Source of the DNA: Bryoerythrophyllum caledonicum | Lineage: Eukaryota; Streptophyta; Bryopsida; Pottiales; Pottiaceae | Assembly (NCBI GenBank): GCA_963971425.1 | Contig: OZ020516.1 | Location: 21,087,332 to 21,151,331, forward strand | Direction of reading: 5' to 3' | DNA length: 64,000 bases | Shown: piece after piece, positions 56,351 through 64,000 of the stretch | How the letters are laid out: each line of letters begins with the position of its first letter | How positions within the stretch are numbered: position 1 is the stretch's first letter | Notes under the pieces: generated by a model | Databases searched by the model: none | What the model was told of the DNA's origin: nothing | Seen by the model: the letters and a program-made list of their open reading frames with translations, nothing else | Translations under genes and position numbers: made by a program

Positions 56351-58650
56351 TGTCCTGATGTAAATATTTTCAGTGTATAAAATATTTACTTGTTTACCTT
56401 TTTGGAAAGATCTTTGATTAGGAGGACGAAACTTATTGGTAACGCTTCCAGTAGCTTCAAGGTGACGCTTATTGCTCTTGGAATCGTTTAAAAGGCGAAA
56501 GCCGTAAACAATATTCACCAATTTGAAGTATTCCTTTACGTTCTTAGAGTTTGTATTTGGATTTGAAGTTCGAACTAATATGTCGAACTGAAGGGTTTTT
56601 ATGGAGTCACAAGATCTAGAGTCTGAACCGGAGGTAGATTTACAGCTTTCCTTGTCTCAGTTGCCAATTCAACCATCCCAGCCGGCGGTTTCTACACCAT
56701 TGCCATTTCATCCGCAAGATGAAGCTGGATCTTCTCGTCCGCTAAAGCAGCCTCGTGTTGAGCAGCGTTGGCATGATAATCTCCAAAAGGACGTGCGTGT
56801 TTTAGTAATCTTACTTCAAACTGAATGTGTTGAACCGGGCACCCGTGAAGTGACATTTGAAGACAATTTCGAGGGCCTGAACGAAGACCATTATTTTTGT
56901 ATACCTAGGCCAATCGAGCTAAGCACTGGCCACCATCGTTGGTAAGAAGGGCCAGTGAATCCTTTGACAAAGACTCAACGTGCAGATTACATCGCAAGTA
57001 CTATCAAGCGCATCCTCAAGTTCTTGCAGATGGAGTAGCACTGTTCTTTGACTTTAGTTTTTACCTCTACTTGTTTTTTATTGAAGCTTTGTACTAAATT
57101 TAAGTGTTTTGTGTTTCATTTGAATGTTAGAAGTTAAAAGATGGTAGATAGAAGGTAGTTTACCTCCTAGTTAGAACTCAAAAGGTTTGTTGACCTTTAC
57201 AGATAAGTAGATACTTATCTTTTGAGTTTTCCTAGAGCCAATGGGTGTTTTGAGGCCCATGTGATATACACATGGGCTGATCTTATCCACCTTAGGGGTC
57301 TAGAGGGTAGGTAGGCATCTTCTCTCTCCCTCCTAGTCGGGTTTTGGGGGGAAAATGAGTTAGTGTGCTTTGAGAGAAAGGTGTGTGTGTGTAGAGAGCC
57401 GAGAGTTTGATGGGCGAGAACTCTAGTTGTAAGCAATTTCTTTGAATGAAATTTTGAGGTTTTCTTTCTCTTTGAGATGCGCTTCCAGAGAGATTATTTT
57501 CGCTTGATTTGGAGTTGTGGGCAAAAAGTTACAAGCGTGTGAGTGGAGGAGGGTGTGTTGCCACCCAATGAAGAGGAGCAGAGATTCGGGCGGCCACCAA
57601 AGTTTGTAGTTTTTGCGTCTTTCTTTGAAAATTTCAGGAGTTATAGAACTTTTGTTTAGCTTTGCATAAACTTATCATTTAAGTTGATTAGAGTTGAATT
57701 GTAAAAGTTATGAAGGTTTGAAATTGTGAAAACCCGAGGCCATCCATTGAGAGGGCAAAGGTTTCAACAAGCCATAACTTTTGGACAGTAGTTTAAAATG
57801 ATTTGAGATTTGAAAGGTGTGTACACCATTGTTATAGCTCTCCAAAAAGCTATTACAATTAAGATTTGGAGTTTTGAAGAAGAAGTTATGAGCGATTGAA
57901 TTTCTAGAAGGGCGGAACTTTGAACTCACGTAACTTTTGGACAGTAGTTTAGAATGATTTGAAATTTGAAGGAGTGTTAGTTATTTGTGTTAGCTTTCGA
58001 GAAAGTTATTAAACTTAGTAGTTGAAGTTTTGAGTCATCTGTGGCACTTGTTTGAAGGTTACAGCCTTGATGGAAATTTTCTTATTGTGTTTTAGAACAC
58101 TTCTGTTGAGTTTCTTAGTGTTTTTGAACACTTGAAGACTTGAAGACTTGAAGACTTGAAGATAAGAAGACATGAAGACTCGTGTGTTGTGGCTTGTGGC
58201 TTGTTATTCCTAGCCGGATTTGGAGGCTCGTTGTCTTTTTTTTGTTATTCCCAGCCGGATTTGGAGGCTAGTTCGTTTCAATTCTGCTTCGTAAATTTTG
58301 TTGCGGCGAAGTGGAATTGATCACCCACACGGTCGTATTTATGTTGTTCCCACCGGTGAGGCGCGATTGCTGGTCACCGTGGGTTTGAATTTTAGGAGCC
58401 AATCTTTCGGACGGTTTCAGCTTGTTGTCTGGCCGTCCCGTTTTACCCGTCGGAGGCCGTGGGTTCTTATCACCTTACCTTTACCTTTAACCCGTTTAGA
58501 GCCACCACATGATAGGCCAACGGGGAGCTGTTTGAAGAGTCGAACATATGAAGATTTGAAGAATTGAAGATACGACTGGACTCTCCTGCCATCTATTCCG
58601 GTTGCAGCCAGATTCCCCGTGAATTCTCAAAGCGCTCCCCTCTCTACACA
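56351..58650 (+). mobile_element. Module M, direct copy (LTR-like)
   Basis: Starts TGTCCTGATGTAAATA and ends CTCTACACA. It aligns with the inverted copy at 17194-19305 plus 23023-23153. The ACTTGAAGACTTGAAGACTT run at about 58135 and the AGCCGGATTTGGAGGCT words at 58193 and 58252 are landmarks. No 5-base flanking duplication was found, so whether it is a solo LTR in the larger insert is open. Confidence 0.55.
56601..56945 (+). pseudogene. Small Module-M protein frame, direct copy
   Basis: The frame MESQDLESEP... runs 114 codons to a TAA, whereas the homologous inverted copy reads on through VNPLTKTQ to LRFLQMK. Here the same continuation exists after the stop (PVNPLTKTQRADYI...LKFLQME, ending near 57038). 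Two independent copies broken at different points imply that a roughly 145-residue protein was once encoded. Acidic and Leu-rich N-terminus, Pro-rich middle, unknown function. Confidence 0.5.
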
Positions 58651-59278
58651 ACATCGGTGACTAGGCTACCCTTGATTTTGAGATCTAGATGCCGTTTTTT
58701 CTTTTAGTGGATTTACTTTTGGAGGGTAGCTATTGACTTTAGAGTACTCTTTAGATGCCATTTCCACCTTTTGGGGATCTAGTTTTGGAGGGTAGCTTGT
58801 AGCTTTTGTGAACTTAAGGGCCTTGGGCTCTTGTGTCATTCATTGGGTGTGGTTGTAGTTGAAAACCAGACTTGCGTGATCGGTTTACCGGGACAAGTTC
58901 CCGGTAGATTATGAAGACTGGAAAACCGGCTGCGACCTTTTTAACTCTTTCAAGGTGTAGGGTTAGATTGTGGATATTGTGGCCTCTGGACTGCGAGAAC
59001 GGAGGGCAGTGACTTTCCGGGCACTGTAAAAACTTACCGGAAATCTACTCTGACGCTCAACAGAGTTTAACTGAAACACTTGGGGTTACTTGTTACCGGT
59101 TACTAAAGTACTAGAGAAGCCATCCTCCGGGATGTGCCGAGGTATTATGTGTGAATTGTTGTTAAGATTTAAAGAGTTTGATGCACAATAAAAATCCCTG
59201 GAAACGATCTGGTAAGGTGGGCTTGCTTAAGGTTAAACTTGGATAATTTTGAGAATAACGAACCACTAGACTACGACA
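57045..59278. other. Non-coding part of module M and 3' tail of the nested element
   Basis: Long GC-poor non-coding sequence with TTTGGACAGTAGTTTA.AATGATTTGA words repeated at about 57780 and 57930. From 58651 the tail resembles the 3' part of the 19.3 kb element (a GAATAACGAACCACTAGAC ending against GAATATTGACCCTACAAC). Confidence 0.5.
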
Positions 59279-59284
59279 CCACTT

Positions 59285-59909
59285 CATGTCAAATCCAGCA
59301 CATGTGCATTGGATAGCTCTGAAACGATTATTGCGATATCTCCAAACGACCTTCCATTCTGGCCTCCTTTACAATGGCTCTTCTTCAAACTCTTCCCTTA
59401 CTTATAAGCATGGAGGATGGTGCAATAGAGATTGGGCGAGGGAAATTGACACCCAACAATCTATGTCTGGAAACCTATTTAAATTAAATGGCACTCTGCT
59501 ATCTTGGCATAGTAAAAATCAACAAGGTGTGGCTTTTTCTTCAAATGAGACAGAATATGTTGCTGTAGCTACAACTACCAAAGAGTTGGTGTAGCTACAA
59601 GCTCTGCTATTAGAGATTGAATATTCTATTCAAATGCCTTGCACAATTTTTAATGACATTCAATCTTCTATTGCGCTTTCCAAGAATCTGCAGTTTCATG
59701 AAAGATTCAAGCACATCAAAATGAAGTATCATTTTCTGCCAGACAAAGTCGCGACCAACGTCTTACAATTGGAATACACACCAACTGGTATTATGCGGGC
59801 GGACATCCTCACCAAGAGCTTGCCCAAACCAAAACATGACGCATGTGGTGCTGCTAATGGTCTAACTGGATTTCAACCAAATTTGACACTTGAAGCAAAA
59901 GCCGATTGA
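59285..59909 (+). pseudogene. copia RNase H part, 3' of the nested insert
   Basis: Begins with MSNPAHVHWIALKRLLRYLQ, the direct continuation of the RT piece ending at 54158. It shows SSNETEYVAVATTTKELV, then a TAG and shifted frame, FNDIQSSIALSKNLQFHERFKHI and MRADILTKSLPK, the usual copia C-terminus. Confidence 0.9.
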
Positions 59910-59926
59910 TGCAATTGAAGGGCGGG

Positions 59927-60079
59927 TGTTAAAATATAATCTAGTGACTCAGCTTGTAACTCTAGAGAATCTGAATAGTCTTGACTCTAGAATTAAATTT
60001 CTTGACGCTTCAGTCTATATTGCTTACTTTCTTTGTAATATTGTTCATTATTAATATAATATATTCATTATTCAACACA
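59927..60079 (+). repeat. 3' LTR of the copia element
   Basis: 153 bases, preceded by GAAGGGCGGG (polypurine tract) and followed by the GATAA target duplication. Confidence 0.92.
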
Positions 60080-60084
60080 GATAA

Positions 60085-60479
60085 AACTTGTGTGCATGTG
60101 TTTTTAGTAGGACATATTAAGACCTTATAGTTGGGGATCGAAAATAAAGTTTCATTTTCTTTTCCACTCTTACTCTAGAATGTGCACCTCTAGAGCGTTA
60201 TGGGTGACTAATAGTCAATGATCTTTAGGGGTTGATATGGTATATCAAGCAAATTCTTATAATACTCTCAAAGATGGCTAAAACGCCTTAGACCTAAAAT
60301 TTTAAAATCCACCAAGCTCTAATATATTTATCCTTAAAGACCTTGACTATCTGTCATCGAAAACACTTCAAACATGTCTATTTGTAGCACTAAGAGTATA
60401 AAAAAGTTTGTACTTCTATTTTCAAGAATTCATTGTGAAAATATACCAATCAAATGCTCACAAGTTTTCATATCATTTA
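60085..60479. other. Intergenic, repeat fragment
   Basis: The inverse of the words CTTGGTGG...TTAAAGATGGCTA seen near 14090 and 41430 occurs at about 60270-60345. Nothing else recognised. Confidence 0.4.
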
Positions 60480-60670
60480 ACCACACAAATTCAAAGATTA
60501 TAGTGTTTCAAGTAAAGGAAAAGCTTTTTTCTTCCCTATGTTAAGAGGATCAATAGACCTTGACTTTACTTGGTTTCAAGTTTGTAAATCACAATTTCTT
60601 TTTGATACCTCTACAATTAATATGATACTAGTCCATGTACAAAATTTTCTACAAGTAGAGGAGGGTAAAG
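60480..60670 (+). repeat. R1 repeat, truncated copy
   Basis: Matches the first about 190 bases of R1 (GATTATAGTGTTTCAAGTAA, CTTGACTTTACTTGGT, ATTTTCTACAAGTAGAGGA) about 430 bases before a fuller copy. Confidence 0.6.
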
Positions 60671-60913
60671 AATTTTCCAATCTTCTAAGAAGAAGAAAGA
60701 GAACAAGAAGAACTACACCGGCCTTCGAAGGGGGCTGGCATGGTTATCCCCCAATGGCCCAAGGCATTTTCTCACCAAAAACACTTTGAAACTGTTCATT
60801 CTAGTGCAATGAGTAATGAGGTAATTGAAACGTTTTATTTCTACATCTAACCGTAGAAATTAAATAAAGACTTGTTTTTTAACGTCCTCACAGAATTTCA
60901 CAAACTTTTTAAC

Positions 60914-61690
60914 GCACGGATTGAAAGATTATTGTGTTTGAAGTAGACAAAACCGATCTTTTTCTTCCCTCCGTTGAGTCGATCAGCAGACTTTGACTTC
61001 ACTTGGTATCAAATTTTTGCACTATACAAGGTCTGAAAACATTACCATCATGTTAATCATGATGTTATTTCCTTGTACACCATATTTTAGAGGTAGAAAA
61101 GAGGTGTAGCGTATTCAAAACAAATGTGCAAGTAGTGGAGGTTCAAAAATTGCCAATTCACGTTATTTTTTTGGTGAGCTAAATATGTTTTAGAATAATA
61201 ATCCGAATGGTCAATATGAAGGTTTAGACCACATTTTGTAGTTGAAAAGATAAATGTAGGAAATATGAAGATCTCATAGTTTTATGTGGAAAAGAAGAGT
61301 TTTTTGGTACCTAGCCCGACAATGTGTGACAATGTTTGTTTTGAATAATAATGCTATTTTTCACTAAAGACAATAATTTTTTTTGACAATATGAAACAAA
61401 ATAATATTGCTTGCAAGTATAGAAAATATCATATCCAATAGAGTGTCCTAGCAAAAGTTTTTGGAGGTGCTCGACGTGCCCAATCTCCCCATTTGAAATT
61501 CAAAACCCTATAACTTTTTCATAGAATGTTGGGTTTAGGAAAAAATTGGAATCTCACGAAGTTTTTATCAATGTCCATCTAGAGTAAAAATTCCAAAAAG
61601 TAATGTTATAAATTGACACCATGGGAACCTGCCCAAACCTTCAAGAGTCCCCCGAGGGAACTCTTGGGCCTTTAGGGGTCAAAGTGTTTG
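60914..61690 (+). repeat. Dispersed repeat R1, best-preserved copy
   Basis: Aligns with 13297-14060. The 3' end has GGGAACCTGCCCAAACCTTC, then a hairpin (CAAGAGT at 61642 pairing with ACTCTTG ending 61666, plus CCC/GGG around a CGA loop), then CCTTTAGGGGTCAAAG. Non-coding. Confidence 0.72.
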
Positions 61691-61775
61691 TTGGTTCCAC
61701 CACTAAAGCGATGCCCACTGGACAAACGATCAGCTGTATGGAACTACTTCCTCTTCTGTAGAATAGACCTTACAG
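61678..61775 (-). repeat. R5 repeat, copy 3, directly 3' of LINE copy C
   Basis: The minus-strand reading GAAGAGGAAGTAGTTCCAT, CCAGTGGGCAT, TTTAGTGGTGGAACCAACA matches R5 copy 1. It lies just downstream of the LINE remnant in the same orientation as R5 copy 1 has to LINE copy A. Confidence 0.6.
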
Positions 61776-61799
61776 AAATGAGAAGCTCGAACGAGCCCT

Positions 61800-62060
61800 A
61801 GAAAAATTGATATAATTCACTTTATGAATTATGTGGCTTGCATAGGGGTTGGTTGTTTTCTAGTTGTCTTTTATGGAGGAGTACAGACATGACGTATTGG
61901 AGAGCAGTGGTGTCGATGTTTTTAAAAGTGTTGCAAAGAGAGACAATGGGGATTTTTGAATGTGTCTTCAATTGATTTCATAGAGGGAATGCAAGTGGTA
62001 GGTTTGGCCTCAGCAGTAATAACTATTAGGGGGTCCACTTTCTAGCCTAGTAACACCATA
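61800..62060 (-). pseudogene. Non-LTR retrotransposon copy C, 3' remnant
   Basis: On the minus strand it encodes a broken form of the last about 65 residues of copies A and B: PLIVIT, a CIPSMKSIEDTFK-like segment, then a shifted continuation. Only the extreme C-terminus of the RLE region and 3' UTR survive, as expected of a severely 5'-truncated insertion. Confidence 0.8.
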
Positions 62061-62262
62061 TTCAGTATATTGGGAGATTTCCAGGACTTTGAAAGGTATG
62101 AATGGTTTTCCCAATAGTAATTGTTTGTGCACATTCAGCTTGACTTGAGCTGAATATGTACCCATTTTGAACATAATGGAAAAATTTCATTGTGTAAATT
62201 CACTAAACATTTGCATGTTTAGGTCGACTTAAGCTTCATGTAATATTTTGGGAGGCTCTCTG

Positions 62263-63980
62263 TTGCAGTTTGTAGAGACAGTATCCCTCCGGAATGCACC
62301 CAATTGTCACTAAGTGCTTCCAAAGTAACTGCTCCGGTTTCGTTCCCACAAAGACCTAATGTTCTTTTCCCAATACTCCGAATTACTAAACTTATCATAG
62401 CAATTCGTTTATAAGTTAGCTATAATCTTTACTTACGTAGGGTAGATCCGGATCCTTTCGGAGTCTATTTGGTACAACGATTTCCAGAAAGTAGTTTCCG
62501 GAAGTCTGGAGGGTAGTTTGATTTGTCTCTGTTCCTCCTCAGAGAGTCTCCTGGAGTTTTAAGCGAGTGGCCGAAGTCCACTGACCCTATTTTGTGTAAG
62601 AGGGTGGATTTCCCACTGTCCTGTGGCTTGGCACCCACTCTCCGGAACTTATAGTGACCGAACACCACTCTCCCTACGCTGCTAACTGGTGATTTGATTG
62701 CTGCTGCTAGTCTTAGACTCTCACGACACCCGGAAGGCCTTCCGGATGCGGTCACACAGAGCTAAGTCTAGACTACAACAACATTCTGGTGCGTGCAGTT
62801 GTGATCCTCCGGAGATGATGGTACTGTTACGCCAGAGGGTTCCGCCTAGACCTACGTATCAGGCTTTTTCCTATCTTTGGGGAAAACTCCGGCTTTGGCC
62901 GGAATTCAGGTCAACACGGATTTCTCTATTTCCTAGAGATTACCAGGAACACCTCTGTAGTTCGTCCCCTCCCCTCCTGGCTATTTTCGGACCCTGGAGT
63001 CTACCAGACACACCTCTGCAGTAGCCCTCCAGCTCTCCCGTGCGATCTCCCGGCACAGATCTAAACAAGTCTCTCTTTTGACGAACTAGCTATCACCCCA
63101 CTCCGGAAAGATGTTGACACCCCTGCTCGCAAAGGAGTGGATCTGCTACTCACAAAGTAAATACTTCATACAAACTAATACCAGGAAGGAAATCTAGTAC
63201 AAACGAGTGGCGTATATTTCCAAGTGAGAAAGACAAGATGGAAACGTTTTTCCAAAACCTCTCTACTAAGTACTAACTAAGTCCCTGCTAAACTTAGCCT
63301 TCCTCCTAGCTATCCTACGGGAAATCCGTTAGATCTTATCTAAAAGATCGGAGAAATCCGGAAAAGTTCCAGATCGGATCTCAGATCCTAAAATCACGGA
63401 ACAGCTCCGTCTTCGGAATTCCAATTCTAACTATTAAAAGTGGCAGTCGATTCCGGCAGCAGCCAGGTGCACTTGGGGCCCCATCGTTAATTGCTGTCGA
63501 TTCGGAATCTAAACTTAAAAAGAAACACAAAACCTAACTAACCTAAGTCGGAGCACCTGGTCCCCGGTTTCTCCCACTCCTGCGGGAGGAGGAGATCTCC
63601 ACCGGAGTTCGCTGCTTGCCCTTTGCCTTCATCGATGTTGCCGGCGAAAGGTTGGCCTTCCGGGTGGATGATCCGGTTGCCGGAGAAACACCAGCCACCG
63701 GAGTCCGGCTGTGGAGGGGGCTGTTCCAGTGATCCTTCCGGGATCGGAGGTACTCGTGGTTCTATCTCGGAAGATGACCTGGTTTCCCGGACCAAGTCTC
63801 TGTAGCTTCCGGACGGACTCTTTGGTCCGGGTGCCAATCGCCGGGACACGGACTTTGGCGGGGCCGGAAGGTCGCCTTCCGCCGGAGGATCTGGCAGACG
63901 CATGTTTGTGGGAAGGCGTTCCCACTAACTTCCGGAAGTTAATACCGAATCCGAAAGGAAATGAAGAATTTTTTTAAAAA
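62263..63980 (-). mobile_element. Family N element, inverted, truncated by window end
   Basis: Minus-strand alignment with 21540-23022. Shared words include TGTGGGAACGAA, ACTTTGGAAGCA and the TGCAACA terminus, then CAGAGAC and AGCAATTAACGATGGGGC further in. It is GC-rich with many TCCGGA sites. The 3' terminus is near 62263, and the rest lies beyond the window. Confidence 0.6.
63538..63925 (-). pseudogene. Pro/Ser-rich part of family N gag-like gene
   Basis: Two overlapping minus-strand frames start at 63903 and 63925. The first contains SPSGSYRDLVRE, matching SPSGSFRDLFKR near 21560. Low-complexity Pro/Gly/Ser-rich, no domain. Confidence 0.4.
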
Positions 63981-64000
63981 TTAGGTAGTTAGTTTAGCTA

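Larger units (their letters stand above)
54164..59278 (+). mobile_element. 5.1 kb family N-like element nested in copia
   Basis: The copia frame reads ...CTTGTCCACT / TCATGTCAAATCC across the insertion, and CCACT is duplicated at 54159-54163 and 59279-59283. The insert starts TGTGGGAGTC and ends ACGACA (TG...CA), like the 3.7 kb element at 19306. It contains a promoter-like pyrimidine-rich leader (54700-54860), a short open frame at 55764, module M (56351-58650) and a non-coding tail. No polymerase genes are present, so it must be mobilised by another element. I saw no clear long terminal repeats. Confidence 0.7.
50369..60079 (+). mobile_element. Ty1/copia LTR retrotransposon, complete but interrupted by a nested insert
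   Basis: The 5' LTR (50369-50546) and 3' LTR (59927-60079) both start TGTTAA and end ATTCAACACA. The flanks are a 5-base duplication, GATAA, at 50364-50368 and 60080-60084. A primer binding site TGGTATCAGAGC starts at 50551. A polypurine GAAGGGCGGG precedes the 3' LTR. Subtracting the 5115-base insert and its 5-base duplication leaves about 4.6 kb, the usual copia size. Domain order gag, protease, integrase, RT, RNase H is that of copia. Confidence 0.93.

Noticed and set aside
56351..58650. Solo LTR with flanking duplication
   Set aside because: The bases before the TG (GCCGG) are not repeated after the CA end, so the claim is kept only as LTR-like.
54164..59278. CACTA or hAT DNA transposon
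   Set aside because: The target duplication is 5 bases, ends are TG...CA, and no transposase or long terminal inverted repeat is present.
62465..63024. Overlapping 96- and 108-codon frames
   Set aside because: They lie in the non-coding tail of the family N element and are not conserved at 22.3-22.9 kb.

Overview
The window reads as nuclear DNA of a land plant. Genes have GT-AG introns, copia PBS and LTR signatures are plant-like, and there is a plant NLR immune receptor. The short introns (about 100-700 bases) and high transposon density suggest, but do not prove, a bryophyte-type genome. I see no bacterial operons, CRISPR arrays, tRNA or rRNA genes.

Only three host protein genes are well supported, all on the + strand: (1) a 4-exon gene at 11.3-12.7 kb for an unrecognised, probably plastid, multi-span membrane protein; (2) a 12-exon gene at 37.8-42.1 kb whose 453-codon product is an IFRD (interferon-related developmental regulator, plant SAT32-like) protein; (3) a single-exon NLR at 45.85-48.43 kb with an RPW8-like N-terminus, NB-ARC and a 24-residue leucine-rich repeat array. 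Its LRR array is cut by a nonsense codon and continues out of frame to 48.84 kb. Around 37.4-37.6 kb and 43.1-44.8 kb there are tandem fragments of an unrecognised exon family with conserved splice donors.

Most of the rest is mobile DNA. Position 1-4482 is an open, uninterrupted polyprotein of a non-LTR retrotransposon with order reverse transcriptase, chromodomain-like segment, methyltransferase-like segment, RNase H, CCHC knuckle and restriction-like endonuclease. A decayed, 5'-truncated copy lies inverted at 26.6-31.4 kb and a short 3' remnant at 61.8-62.06 kb. A short repeat (R5) lies just 3' of two of the three copies in the same orientation, and occurs once alone. A copia element (50.37-60.08 kb) is complete with LTRs, PBS, PPT and a 5-base target duplication, and is split by a 5.1 kb insertion with its own target duplication. 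A related 3.7 kb element at 19.3-23.0 kb is inserted in an inverted 2.2 kb module (M) that also occurs inside the 5.1 kb insert. A third relative runs off the right end. Small TIR elements (MITE-like, families A-C plus two in IFRD introns) and a dispersed repeat R1 ending in a hairpin fill much of the remainder.

Functionally the window is a gene-poor, nested-transposon landscape. The most unusual item is the domain composition of the RLE-type retrotransposon.
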